DNA of 64,000 nucleotides from NCBI RefSeq assembly GCF_025377685.1, contig NZ_JACEHK010000008.1, positions 62,001 through 126,000 on the forward strand. Direction: 5' to 3'. The notes beneath the pieces were generated by a model. It worked only from the letters and a program-made list of their open reading frames with translations, did not search any database and was not told the DNA's origin. The stretch's first letter is position 1. Each line of letters starts with the position of its first letter. The position numbers were made by a program, and so were the translations under genes. Positions 36,876-45,642 of this stretch are shown here, piece by piece. Source of the DNA: Anaerobacillus sp. CMMVII. GTDB lineage: Bacteria; Bacillota; Bacilli; Bacillales; Anaerobacillaceae.

Positions 36876-37766
36876 ATGAAAAATATAATCAGAGTAATCG
36901 TTTTCGTTTTCATCATCTCAATGTTATTTGCATGTAGTGGGAGAGAGCAATCCCAGTCTTCGTCTGATTATGCGTCAGAAGGCCCGATGGAATCATCTGA
37001 GGAAAAAGCCTCAGATGGTTATGGTGGTCAAGCTGACGATTCGGTTCATAATCGAAGCTACAACGAAACAGAAAGAATGGTTATCTACAACGCAAACCTT
37101 TCTTTAGAAGTAAAAGATTTTCAAGTGACCGAGGCATTTATCCAAGAAAAAGTGGCTACTTTAGGAGGATATATTATCGAATCTTCCATTTATCATACTG
37201 GTACTGACCAAATGAGTGGTAATTTGGTTGTGAAAATTCCACAAAAACACTTTCACAGTTTTATAAACGAAGTAGAAACGGCGAGTGTAAAGGTAATCGA
37301 TCGAACCGTGAGTGGGAACGATGTTACAGAGGAATTTGTTGATTTAGAATCTCGACTACGTTCAAAACGAGTGGTCGAGGAACGCTTGCTTAGTTTCTTG
37401 GAAAAAGCAGAAAAAACAGAAGATCTCCTAAAAATATCGAGTGATCTTGGAAGAGTTCAAGAGGAAATTGAACAATTGCTCGGTAGAATTCAGTACTTAA
37501 AAAATAATGTTGACTTCTCAACGGTTTCTATTTATTTGAATGAAAATAAAATCAATGTGGCTACTCTGCAAGAAACGGAAAATCTAAATACGTGGGTTAA
37601 AGCGAAAAGCTTATTTATGGACAGTGTTAACGGGATTATTTCGTTTTTCTCAGTGATCATTGTTCTAATGATTGGTTTAAGTCCTATTTTGGTATCGGTG
37701 TTTATCGTAGGCTTTGTCATATTGTTACTCCTAAGGAAAAAGAATAATAAACCTTTTGAAGGCTAA
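36876..37766 (+). CDS. DUF4349 domain lipoprotein
   Basis: The 296-residue protein starts with a lipoprotein signal (about 19 residues ending LFAC, so Cys20 would be lipidated). A Ser-rich disordered linker (about 23-70) follows. The DUF4349 domain runs to about residue 235: RMVIYNANLSLEVKD, GGYIIESSIY, then a coiled-coil pair with LESRLRSKRVVEERLLSFL and DLGRVQEEIEQL. A C-terminal transmembrane helix (about 255-285) ends it. It is therefore anchored on the outer membrane face at both ends. Function unknown; some DUF4349 proteins help envelope stress responses. GGGTGGGTG precedes the ATG. Confidence 0.85.
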   Translation: MKNIIRVIVFVFIISMLFACSGREQSQSSSDYASEGPMESSEEKASDGYGGQADDSVHNRSYNETERMVIYNANLSLEVKDFQVTEAFIQEKVATLGGYIIESSIYHTGTDQMSGNLVVKIPQKHFHSFINEVETASVKVIDRTVSGNDVTEEFVDLESRLRSKRVVEERLLSFLEKAEKTEDLLKISSDLGRVQEEIEQLLGRIQYLKNNVDFSTVSIYLNENKINVATLQETENLNTWVKAKSLFMDSVNGIISFFSVIIVLMIGLSPILVSVFIVGFVILLLLRKKNNKPFEG

Positions 37767-37774
37767 GCCGTTCA

Positions 37775-37825
37775 AAAAATCATGCCACTTTTTCATGTGA
37801 GGAAAAAGTGGCATGATTTTTTAGA
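37775..37825 (+). terminator. Rho-independent terminator
   Basis: AAAAAATCATGCCACTTTTT...AAAAAGTGGCATGATTTTTT is a 20-bp perfect stem. Confidence 0.9.
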
Positions 37826-37960
37826 AGATAAGAAAAAGTACTCGATGTCTAACTTCAAGCACCTTTTGCTTTTCTTATCTGCATTGGGGCAGTAGATGAT
37901 TGTAAAATACCTAGGAGTATTATTCAAGAGATGAAGCTACATCAATTAGGGTTTTTAGTT

Positions 37961-38419
37961 CTACAGGCTTTTGATGCCAAGATAATAGTTGAAATCATCT
38001 TTCTCTATGAATAAGAAATCAAAGCCTGAACCAATATCAGTCCGATAAATGGCTTTACTTCCATCCTTTAGTTTAACGGTTTCTCCTGAGATCCCTTTTG
38101 AGATAGGTTGATAAAAAGTGTCAATCTGCACCTTTGCTTGTGAATGTTCATTATAATAAGTAACTGTAATATGTTTTTGTGCTTCGCTATAGCTACCACC
38201 GGAATGAGTAACTTCAAATGGGAGATACCTCGGTAATAAGACTTTCTTATGAAATTTCCCCTCAAACTTAGAAACGGCTTCCTCTATTGTATACTCTTCT
38301 CCTAGTGGGTTATCAGGAGTAATTCGTTTTATCCCATCTAACAATTCATCAGCTTGGACAAGGTTTATAGGTGTAGCGAGTATACATAAAAACAAAAAGA
38401 ATATGTTACTTATTTTCAT
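37961..38419 (-). CDS. hypothetical secreted protein
   Basis: This 152-residue protein has a signal peptide (MKISNIFFLFLCILATP, cleavage likely after VQA near residue 24). The mature part starts DELLDGIKRITPDN and contains a KFEGKFHKKVLLPRYLPFEV stretch typical of small secreted DUF4367-like proteins of Bacillus. I cannot name the family with certainty. The ATG at 38419 lies 8 bases after GAAAGGAG; the one at 38425 would be too close. Confidence 0.6.
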   Translation of the reverse strand: MKISNIFFLFLCILATPINLVQADELLDGIKRITPDNPLGEEYTIEEAVSKFEGKFHKKVLLPRYLPFEVTHSGGSYSEAQKHITVTYYNEHSQAKVQIDTFYQPISKGISGETVKLKDGSKAIYRTDIGSGFDFLFIEKDDFNYYLGIKSL

Positions 38420-38742
38420 GATCATGGCTCCTTTCGTTTTTTTATTGTAGTGTTATTAAATTTTGTTTAACAAGCAGATTTATTCCAACGATTAACGTAG
38501 AAAGATTTTTGATTTTGTAAGTCAAGTGACAAATATCATCATTTTCAAAAATATTTATTACCTATTATTAGTACTAGGTGACAAATGTAACTTGTGTTTA
38601 TAGTCGTAAATTTGGTAGGATTTTATTTGTATAAGAGAATAGAGAATGCTTTCTTTGAGAAAATAGAAATACTTGGTAAAAAGTTACTATTTTTCTTGAA
38701 AAAAACTGGTTTTGAGGAAATAAATTTTGAGGGGGAGCTCAA
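38420..38742. other. intergenic region, possible regulatory half-site
   Basis: No gene. GTGACAAAT occurs twice (about 38526 and 38578). ATTAGTACTAGG at 38567-38578 matches one half of the palindromic FapR operator of fatty-acid genes (ATTAGTACCTRNTACTAAT); the other half is poor. Confidence 0.35.
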
Positions 38743-39713
38743 ATGAATATACCACAATTAAAAATTGCTCACATGACACCAAAGGTTCCAATTATGCAGG
38801 GAGGAATGGGAGTTGCCATTTCATTAAGCGGTCTAGCTTCAGCTGTTGCTAATGCAGGTGGAATAGGGATCATTTCAGGAACTGGTATTCCAATTGACGA
38901 AATGAGAGCGCAAATTCGTAAAGCTAGAGAATTGACAAATGGTGTTGGCTATATCGGAGTTAATGTTTTGTTTGCCATGACTGATTTTGCTAATACAATT
39001 AAAGCTGCTATGGAAGAAAAAGTTGATTTTATCATCTCAGGAGCAGGGATTTCTCGCGATATGTACCAGTGGGGCAGAGAATACGGCGTTCCAGTTATTT
39101 CAATTGTATCGTCTGGAAAGCTCGCAAAAATTTCACAGAAATTAGGTGCAGCGGCGGTTGTTGTTGAAGGGTTTGAAGCAGGTGGACACCTAGGAACAGA
39201 TCGCCCGTTATTTGATATTTTACCGGAGGTTGTGGCGGCTGTTGATATTCCGGTCATTGCAGCTGGTGGAATTATGAATGGAGAAGATATTGCAAGAGCC
39301 CTAAAAATGGGAGCGTCAGGTGTTCAAATGGGAACTCGTTTTGTCGCTAGCGTCGAATGTGACGCGCCAGAATCTTACAAACAAAAATACATTGATTGCC
39401 AAGAAGGTGACACGGTATTAGTAAAAACAACGGTTGGTTTACACGGTCGAGCGATTAAAATGGATTTGTTGAAAGAGTTAATAACCTAGAAAAAATTAAA
39501 ATTGAAAAATGTCATTCTTGCTTAAAACAATGTAATTATCAATTTTGTACACTTGACTCGTTAGTTCAAGCTGTCAAAGGGAATGTTGAGAATGGAATTG
39601 TATTTGCAGGAGCAAGAGTTAGTGAAATAAAAGAAATTTTACCGGTTCAAACAATCATTGACGATTTAATGGACTCATGTGAAAGATCGTTTGCACTAAA
39701 GGCAGTTCAGTAA
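38743..39713 (+). CDS. nitronate monooxygenase / FabK-like flavoprotein, frame broken near the end
   Basis: This TIM-barrel FMN enzyme is of the 2-nitropropane dioxygenase/FabK family. It shows PIMQGGMGVAISLSGLASAV, VEGFEAGGHLGT (with the catalytic His of nitronate monooxygenases) and IPVIAAGGIMNGEDIARAL, followed by GVQMGTRF for phosphate binding. The frame stops at 39489, but one added base at 39480-39481 continues as LNNLEKIKIEKCHSCLKQC then YQFCTLDSLVQAV, ending at 39713 just before a terminator. The extra tail holds four cysteines and fits a Cys-rich C-terminus. Whether it is an enoyl-ACP reductase or a nitronate oxidase is open. Confidence 0.8.
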
Positions 39714-39720
39714 AGATAGA

Positions 39721-39758
39721 AACGAGTAGAGGAAATAGCCTCTACTCGTTTTTTTTAC
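39721..39758 (+). terminator. Rho-independent terminator
   Basis: AACGAGTAGAGG-AAATAG-CCTCTACTCGTT followed by eight T. It sits directly after the restored stop at 39713, which supports the longer reading of the flavoprotein gene. Confidence 0.9.
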
Positions 39759-39768
39759 TAGGTAAGAA

Positions 39769-39912
39769 AGTATAAAATTTCAACGTAAAAACTGTGCTTC
39801 ATGTAGTAACTCTAGGAGTAACACACGTTGTGAACGAGGTCAGTAGCTTTTGTCGGGGCTACCCAAAGAAAAAGGACTACACTTTTTCCCTGGGCGCTTG
39901 CGCTTTTCTTAC
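39769..39912. repeat. dispersed repeat family A, copy 2
   Basis: It begins GTATAAAATTTCAACGTAA and ends GGGCGCTTGCGCTTTTCTTA, as in copy 1. Its final TTA supplies the folE2 stop codon on the minus strand, so the element lies flush with that gene and may act as its terminator. Confidence 0.75.
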
Positions 39913-40814
39913 TCTTTTGCAAATGTAATTGTAGCAATCGCATCATGGACATGGATTGATTCTTCATTTCGGCATTCTACCGTAAATTCCTTTACAAGAG
40001 GGTTCTCATAAAGATCAGCGGCAACAAGGCGAACCATGTCTTCAACAAATCTTGGATTCTCATAAGCTTTTTCTGTAACCATTTTTTCATCAGGGCGTTT
40101 TAACACTGGGTGCAATTTGGCACTAGCGTTTGATTCGGCTGCTTCTAAAAGGAACTTCTTCCAATCTTGATTAGCAATACTGTCTGAATAAAGAACAGTA
40201 TCGATCCTTACATAGCCGCGTTGATTATGAGCACTATATTCGCTAATTTCCTTGGAACATGGACATAGTGTTGTAATTGCTGCAGTTAATCCAGTTTCAT
40301 AGATACATTGATCCGTTTCAACGTCATACGTAACAGTAATTCTCGCGTCAGCATGCATTAAACCTATTTTTGCTAAGGCTGGACTTTTTCTTTCAAAAAA
40401 CCATGGGAATGTAACTTCAATCGTTGCCGACGTTTGTTCCATTTTTTCAGCTAATTCCTTCGTGAAACTTCTTAATTGTTCAAATGATAGAACAAAGCCA
40501 GCTTCGTGATATTGGTGTAAAAGCTCAGTTAGGCGACTCATGTTAATTCCTTTTGACATTTGCTTTAAACTTGTTGTTAACGCAAATGTGGCGATCGTTG
40601 TTTGAACTTTCGGTTCTAGTTCAGAGTGGACAATTACCGGATGCTTTACATTGCTAATTCCAACTGAATTAATGGCAAAAAGAAAATCATCTGGTTTATT
40701 TTGCAAATCAGGCATCTCGGCTTTCTCCGTAGGCTTTGTACCCTTTATTGGTGGAACAGATCCGAAACGCTTATGTCTTTCTGCTTTCGAAGGCAGATCT
40801 ACTGTTTTTATCAT
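39909..40814 (-). CDS. folE2: GTP cyclohydrolase FolE2
   Basis: This 301-residue enzyme is a type IB GTP cyclohydrolase, converting GTP to dihydroneopterin triphosphate, the first step of folate synthesis. It can use metals other than zinc. The conserved cysteines are in TTLCPCSKEISEYSAHNQRG (Cys184, Cys186). The C-terminal RNEESIHVHDAIA motif is intact. In B. subtilis the orthologue (YciA) is induced by zinc limitation via Zur; I see no Zur box here. A near-consensus sigma-A promoter lies at 40868-40896. Confidence 0.92.
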   Translation of the reverse strand: MIKTVDLPSKAERHKRFGSVPPIKGTKPTEKAEMPDLQNKPDDFLFAINSVGISNVKHPVIVHSELEPKVQTTIATFALTTSLKQMSKGINMSRLTELLHQYHEAGFVLSFEQLRSFTKELAEKMEQTSATIEVTFPWFFERKSPALAKIGLMHADARITVTYDVETDQCIYETGLTAAITTLCPCSKEISEYSAHNQRGYVRIDTVLYSDSIANQDWKKFLLEAAESNASAKLHPVLKRPDEKMVTEKAYENPRFVEDMVRLVAADLYENPLVKEFTVECRNEESIHVHDAIATITFAKE

Positions 40815-40867
40815 AAGTATTAACCCTCACTTTTCTTTCTGAAGTTCAAAATAATTCATTTGCTTTC

Positions 40868-40896
40868 ATTATAGTAACAATCTTCGTATTGTACAA
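40868..40896 (-). promoter_or_regulatory. sigma-A promoter of folE2
   Basis: On the minus strand TTGTAC, 17 bases and TATAAT. No AAATCGTAAT-like Zur operator overlaps it. Confidence 0.75.
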
Positions 40897-41016
40897 AAGA
40901 TATGAACTGCCACTATAGGTTTTTACCTAAGCAAATCTTTCAATTCTGTTTCAACTGTTCTCTATACCCCTTTTTCTGCATATTTTAAATCAAAGGAAAG
41001 TTAGGGGGTAAATATT

Positions 41017-41742
41017 GTGAACCGGTTTGCATATTATAGCGAAGATCCTGAGCAGGTCGAAGAATATGTAAAATCAATCTTGCCGTTTATCTCTGATATT
41101 CGTGAGTTTGAGATGTATTATATCGAACAAACGCCATATATCGAAATAATTGAAAAAAGCGGATACTTGCACCGTCGGGTATTTTATAGCCGAAAAGAAT
41201 ATGAAGCAAGTGTGAAAAATTCATACCGGAAATTCGTTAAAAAGCTCAGCTACACGTTTATCTTACGGGATGATACGTTAAATGAAGTTTGGTTAAATAC
41301 GAGTGGGAAAATGATTGAAACGTTAAATATTCTTCACATGCTTGGGATTAAAGAATTCCATCATTATCGAAATAAAGCTACTTATAAAGCTACGAACCTT
41401 GTTCCTAACCATGATTTTAATGTCCTTGTCGAAGATGTGGATGAAAATAAGCTTTTTCTAGCAAAATTTCGATTTCCATATGCCTGTAAACGAATTAAGG
41501 CTGTGGAATATATTCAACAATTTGGCTATCTAAAGCCGTATGCGACGAAATTTGAATACGGTGAAAACCTGACCTATTTTGATAAAAATTCAATTCGTGA
41601 AGCTGAAGCTTATGAGTATGCAACGAACAATTTATTTTTATTTGAGGATGAGGAAATTAATTTAAAAACAGGAATGATGATTATTGAAGAGGTGGCAAAG
41701 TTGTCAGGAGGAGATGTAAATATTGTTTTAATATCTCCGTAG
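41017..41742 (+). CDS. hypothetical protein
   Basis: This 241-residue soluble protein has many aromatic residues and alternating alpha-beta character; I recognise no family. It has no signal peptide, cysteine cluster or nucleotide-binding motif. The start is GTG after TTAGGGGG. It lies 64 bases ahead of the yhaM-like gene on the same strand, so the two may be co-transcribed and related to RNA or nucleotide metabolism; this is only a position-based guess. Confidence 0.65.
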   Translation: MNRFAYYSEDPEQVEEYVKSILPFISDIREFEMYYIEQTPYIEIIEKSGYLHRRVFYSRKEYEASVKNSYRKFVKKLSYTFILRDDTLNEVWLNTSGKMIETLNILHMLGIKEFHHYRNKATYKATNLVPNHDFNVLVEDVDENKLFLAKFRFPYACKRIKAVEYIQQFGYLKPYATKFEYGENLTYFDKNSIREAEAYEYATNNLFLFEDEEINLKTGMMIIEEVAKLSGGDVNIVLISP

Positions 41743-41805
41743 ATAATCATAGGCCTGTATTCCTTTTCATACATTGTATTAATGCAAAGGTGAGGAGGAA
41801 GGAAG

Positions 41806-42771
41806 TTGCGAAAAGTAATTCAAAGTTTAAAAGTGAATGAGACAATTAAAGAACACTTTTTGCTCACTAGTCTACAAACGAAGCTTGGTAAAAATGGAAC
41901 CTATTTTGAAATGACATTAGCCGATGCTTCAGGTGAAATTAAAGCAAGAAAATGGGATCTATCCGAAAAAGACTATCAGCTGTATGATATTATTCACAAA
42001 GAGCTTCCCCAAGTTGTCCTTATCAAAGGATTAACCCGACAGTTTCAACAATCAATGGATTTGAAAGTTTTTTATATCATTCTTCCAGACATTGAAACAT
42101 CGATTTCCATATCAGAATTTCTACCATCTGCACCAATACAGGTTGAAGAGACGTTTCGAGAACTAGAAGAAACGATAACAAGCTTACAAAATGAGACGCT
42201 ACGAAGAATTGTAAATGAAGTGTTTTATTTATACAAACCTTTTCTCGCGCAATATCCTGCTTCAATACATGGGCATCAAGGGTATGGGGGATTACTTTGG
42301 CATACGATGAACACAGTGAGAGTTTGCGAGACAGTTGTTGGTCTATACCCAAAAATGTTAAACCGTGACCTCTTAATAAGTGGAGCCATCCTACATGACC
42401 TAGCTAAGATAAAAGACTATAAACTTGAAAAAGGGATCGTTACAAAAGTCACCGACAAATCAAAGTTTATAGGCCACATTGTTACAATGGCTCACGATAT
42501 AAGGGAAACAGCACGAATGTTAAATATTGATGTTCACTCTCAAGAGGTCGAGTTATTAGAACATATGGTATTAAGCCATCACGGAAAAGCAGAGTATGGC
42601 AGTCCAGTTGAGCCGACAATCCCAGAGGCATTCGCGCTTCATTTAGTGGATGCGCTGGATACAAGACTAGGTGTTGTTCACCATTTGTGGGAAAAAACTC
42701 CGCAAGGGGAATGGTCTGACTGGTCGAAAGTACTTGAGAAAAGATTAAAGAAGGTAACGTTAGAAGGATGA
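41806..42771 (+). CDS. yhaM: YhaM-family 3'-5' exoribonuclease (OB fold plus HD domain)
   Basis: The 321-residue protein has an N-terminal OB-fold nucleic-acid binding region (HFLLTSLQTKLGKNGTYFEM then LADASGEIKARKWD) and a C-terminal HD metal-dependent phosphohydrolase domain. The HD motifs include GGLLWHTMNTV, GAILHDLAKIKD and LEHMVLSHHGKAEYGSP. This is the layout of YhaM, a 3'-5' exoribonuclease of Gram-positive bacteria. The start is a TTG after AGGAGG. It ends in a terminator at 42766 that overlaps the stop codon region. Confidence 0.8.
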   Translation: MRKVIQSLKVNETIKEHFLLTSLQTKLGKNGTYFEMTLADASGEIKARKWDLSEKDYQLYDIIHKELPQVVLIKGLTRQFQQSMDLKVFYIILPDIETSISISEFLPSAPIQVEETFRELEETITSLQNETLRRIVNEVFYLYKPFLAQYPASIHGHQGYGGLLWHTMNTVRVCETVVGLYPKMLNRDLLISGAILHDLAKIKDYKLEKGIVTKVTDKSKFIGHIVTMAHDIRETARMLNIDVHSQEVELLEHMVLSHHGKAEYGSPVEPTIPEAFALHLVDALDTRLGVVHHLWEKTPQGEWSDWSKVLEKRLKKVTLEG

Positions 42772-42797
42772 CTTTTCATAAGTCATCCTTTTTCTTA
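42766..42797 (+). terminator. Rho-independent terminator
   Basis: AAGGATGACTT-TTCAT-AAGTCATCCTT followed by TTTC overlaps the yhaM stop codon. Confidence 0.85.
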
Positions 42798-42819
42798 TAA
42801 TAAGGTGAGGTGAAAAAAA

Positions 42820-43302
42820 ATGGCAAAAGAGAAGAAAACGAACGCGATGCGATTATTAGATAAAGAGAAAATCACATACGAGACTTATACATACGATAGT
42901 GAAGATGGGAAAATTGATGGTGTGTCTGTTGCCCACAAAATATCGAAGGACATTCACCTGGTCTATAAGACATTGGTAGCCAAAGGTGCTAGTAAGGAAT
43001 ACTTCGTCTATATTGTTCCTGTCTGGCATGAATTAGATTTGAAGAAAGCAGCCAAAGCCGTTGGCGAAAAGAAGATTGAGCTGATTCCGGTAAAGGATAT
43101 ATTAGGCATAACAGGGTATATCCGTGGTGGCTGTTCGCCAGTCGGTATGAAAAAGCTTTTTCACACAGTCATTGATGCTAGTGCTGAGAGTTTACCATCC
43201 ATTATTGTAAGTGGCGGCAAAATCGGAATTCAAATCGAGCTAGCCGTAGAGGATTTGTTGAAAGTTACAAAGGGTGCTTTAGCAGAGTTAGTTATAAAGT
43301 GA
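42820..43302 (+). CDS. ybaK: Cys-tRNA(Pro) deacylase YbaK/EbsC
   Basis: This 160-residue protein hydrolyses mischarged Cys-tRNA(Pro). The fold motif is seen as DGVSVAHKISKDIHLVYKTLVAKG with the catalytic lysine near KTLV, and GYIRGGCSPVGMKK in the substrate loop. The length matches YbaK. RBS AAGGTGAGG lies before the ATG, 18 bases after the terminator of yhaM. It works in trans to proofread prolyl-tRNA synthetase errors. Confidence 0.9.
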   Translation: MAKEKKTNAMRLLDKEKITYETYTYDSEDGKIDGVSVAHKISKDIHLVYKTLVAKGASKEYFVYIVPVWHELDLKKAAKAVGEKKIELIPVKDILGITGYIRGGCSPVGMKKLFHTVIDASAESLPSIIVSGGKIGIQIELAVEDLLKVTKGALAELVIK

Positions 43303-43310
43303 ATATAGAA

Positions 43311-43378
43311 AAAATGTAGAATGTAGAATTATCGAAGGGGCATCGAAGAAGCGCTAAGGCTAAAGACTACATTCTTTA
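43311..43378. repeat. family C-like inverted repeat, possible terminator
   Basis: AGAATGTAG and CTACATTCT flank a spacer, followed by TTATTTTAC. It lies between the convergent ybaK and MFS genes and resembles the repeats at 33811 and 35946. Confidence 0.45.
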
Positions 43379-44596
43379 TTTTACTTTTAAGAGCTGATAG
43401 TTGTGTTTAGGCTCTTTTTCTTTGTGTTCAATTAGTACCATTTTGAAGGCGAGTAAGCTCGTAGTTAATAAAACTAGCAATGTTCCGGCAATTACACCTG
43501 GCCAATGCCAGTAATGCCAAAAAAATCCTAAGTAGAAACTGCCAAGGCTCCCACCGACATAATAGGATGTTAGGTATAAGCCTGATGCGGATGCCTTTGC
43601 GAAGAAAGCACGTTTACTTACCCATGCATTTAAAGCTGAATGAGCAAAAAAGAAACCAAAGCTTAGTAGTAATAACCCAGCGATAATTGCCGGTAAGTTA
43701 ATAAAAAGCATGATCACAGTGCCGGTTACCATGAGGATAATCCCTAGTCCAATCGTTACACTTTGCGACCATAATAAAGCCGTTTTTCCTGCTAGTGTTG
43801 AACTAATCGTACCAGGCAAATAGGTTAAGAATAACACACCAATAAAAACGGTCGGAAGTAAAAATGGCGGAGCAGTCAATAAATATGTGACATAATTATA
43901 GAGTCCTACAAAGATAAAGAAATGTAAGCCTCCAACCAAAAAGGCAAGTTGGAGATTTTGATTTTTTAAATGCTTAAAATAGTCACCGACGGCCTTATGA
44001 CGCTCGAATTTTCGTGTTTTAAAATAGCTTGAAGGCGGCAGCAACTTCATAAATAAGACGAAAAAAACCAGGCTGATCAAGCCAATCAAAATAAATGAAA
44101 TTCTCCAATTAAAGATCTCTGTGAATACCCCGCTTAATACTCTACCACTCATTCCCCCGATGGAGTTCATGCTAATGTAAATGCCAATAGCGACACCTAA
44201 CGCTCTTGGAGAAAATTCTTCTCCTATATAAGCAATGGCAATTGTTGGTATCCCAGCAATAAACGCTCCTTGTAAAATGCGTAAGACTAAAAGACTATGA
44301 AAGCTTTGAACAAATGCAATCGCAAACGTAGTAAGTATCAAAAGAATAGTTGCCACCATCATTACTTTTTTTCTTCCGAGAGCATCTGAAAGTGCACTAA
44401 AGAAAAAGAAAAATAGTGCGACACTAAGCAAAGCTGATGAAACAGTTAAACTAGAGGCTAAGGGAGATACAGAAAATTCTAAACTAATTAATGGTAATAT
44501 GGGTTGTGTGTAATATAAATTGGCAAAGGCGATGAAGGATGCTAGGCCAAGAGCAATTGAAGCTTGCCAAAATGCTTTTGATTTTAATTCGATCAA
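43376..44596 (-). CDS. MFS transporter (YnfM-like)
   Basis: This is a 406-residue, 12-helix major facilitator. The first helix is FANLYYTQPILPLISLEF, typical of YnfM/YybF-type exporters; the A-motif is seen as DALGRKKVMM after helix two. It likely exports a small compound. The start is the TTG at 44596 (RBS AAGAGGTGA); the frame extends upstream to 44677 but there the sequence is the divergent promoter region. It is divergent from a LysR-type gene whose product probably regulates it. Confidence 0.85.
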   Translation of the reverse strand: MIELKSKAFWQASIALGLASFIAFANLYYTQPILPLISLEFSVSPLASSLTVSSALLSVALFFFFFSALSDALGRKKVMMVATILLILTTFAIAFVQSFHSLLVLRILQGAFIAGIPTIAIAYIGEEFSPRALGVAIGIYISMNSIGGMSGRVLSGVFTEIFNWRISFILIGLISLVFFVLFMKLLPPSSYFKTRKFERHKAVGDYFKHLKNQNLQLAFLVGGLHFFIFVGLYNYVTYLLTAPPFLLPTVFIGVLFLTYLPGTISSTLAGKTALLWSQSVTIGLGIILMVTGTVIMLFINLPAIIAGLLLLSFGFFFAHSALNAWVSKRAFFAKASASGLYLTSYYVGGSLGSFYLGFFWHYWHWPGVIAGTLLVLLTTSLLAFKMVLIEHKEKEPKHNYQLLKVK

Positions 44597-44658
44597 TTTT
44601 ATCACCTCTTCGTAGTTGATTCTAATCTTACAGTCGCTAAAGAGATAAATAAAATATA

Positions 44659-44685
44659 TAATATTTATAAATAACATAAATATTA
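44659..44685. promoter_or_regulatory. probable LysR operator (perfect palindrome)
   Basis: TAATATTTAT-AAATAAC-ATAAATATTA is a perfect 10-bp inverted repeat with a 7-base centre. It lies between the divergent MFS and lysR genes, where LysR-type proteins bind T-N11-A dyads. Confidence 0.65.
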
Positions 44686-44700
44686 TTTATGGAGGCTGGT

Positions 44701-45579
44701 ATGGAAATTCGTCAGTTACAATGTTTCTTTGAAACAGCAAAATCGAATAGTTTCACAAAAGCAGCGGAAAAGCTGTATATCGCTCAGCCAGCTGTCAGTA
44801 TGGCTATAAAAAAATTAGAGAAAGAGCTAGGGATTACCTTGTTTCATCGACATGATCGGGCTGTCCGATTAACTGTGGAAGGCGAGCGCTTTCTTATTCA
44901 TGTTCAAAAGATTTTTGATCAATTAGAAGAAGCCAGGCTAGAGATGGAAGAATTACGTGGGTTAGAAAGAGGTGAAGTGAAATTAGGGTTACCTTCAATG
45001 ATGGGGTCGTTTTACTTCCCAAATATTATCGTAGCCTTCAAAAAAGCTTATCCCCATTTAAACATCTCGATTATTGAAGATGGTACAAAGCAAATTCAAG
45101 CGAATATTGAAAATGATACAATTGATTTAGGTGTTATTATTTTAGACGAAACGACAAAGGAACTTGAATCAATTCCAATTATTAATGAGGAAATGGTTGT
45201 TTGTGTTCCGGCAACACACAAACTTGCTCAGGGGAAAAGTATAACCTACGAGCAATTGGCAGGAGAAGCTCTCGTTTTGTTTAAAGAGGGCTACTTTCAA
45301 AGAGACATTGTCATCAACCATATTCAAGATTTGGGACTCGTTCCGAATATTGCCTTTGAAACGAATCAAATATCGCTAACAAAGTCTTTAACAAGAAAAG
45401 GGTTAGGGGTAACGTTATTTTTGAAAATGGTGATACAAGATGATAAGGACTTTGTCCCGTTATCGTTGACGCCACCTATTACTTTGTCCCTTGGCCTTGC
45501 ATGGAAAAAAAGGACGTATCTATCAAAAGCTAACGAAGCTTTCGTAGATTTCGTCCGTAATGAAAAATGGGTTCTTTAG
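44701..45579 (+). CDS. LysR family transcriptional regulator
   Basis: The 292-residue protein has the N-terminal winged helix of LysR regulators (MEIRQLQCFFETAKSNSFTK then AAEKLYIAQPAVSMAIKKLE) and a C-terminal periplasmic-binding-like effector domain. It probably controls the divergent MFS gene through the palindrome at 44659. ATG 44701 is preferred because GGAGG lies just before it; ATG 44689 would overlap the ribosome binding site. The effector is unknown. Confidence 0.88.
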   Translation: MEIRQLQCFFETAKSNSFTKAAEKLYIAQPAVSMAIKKLEKELGITLFHRHDRAVRLTVEGERFLIHVQKIFDQLEEARLEMEELRGLERGEVKLGLPSMMGSFYFPNIIVAFKKAYPHLNISIIEDGTKQIQANIENDTIDLGVIILDETTKELESIPIINEEMVVCVPATHKLAQGKSITYEQLAGEALVLFKEGYFQRDIVINHIQDLGLVPNIAFETNQISLTKSLTRKGLGVTLFLKMVIQDDKDFVPLSLTPPITLSLGLAWKKRTYLSKANEAFVDFVRNEKWVL

Positions 45580-45642
45580 TTTTGAGGTATGAGTTTAGAG
45601 TTATGTTTGGATTTGCTAATCACCAATACTGAAAACTTGTAC

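Noticed and set aside
40815-40900. Zur box before folE2
   Set aside because: The promoter region does not contain an AAATCGTAAT-type palindrome.
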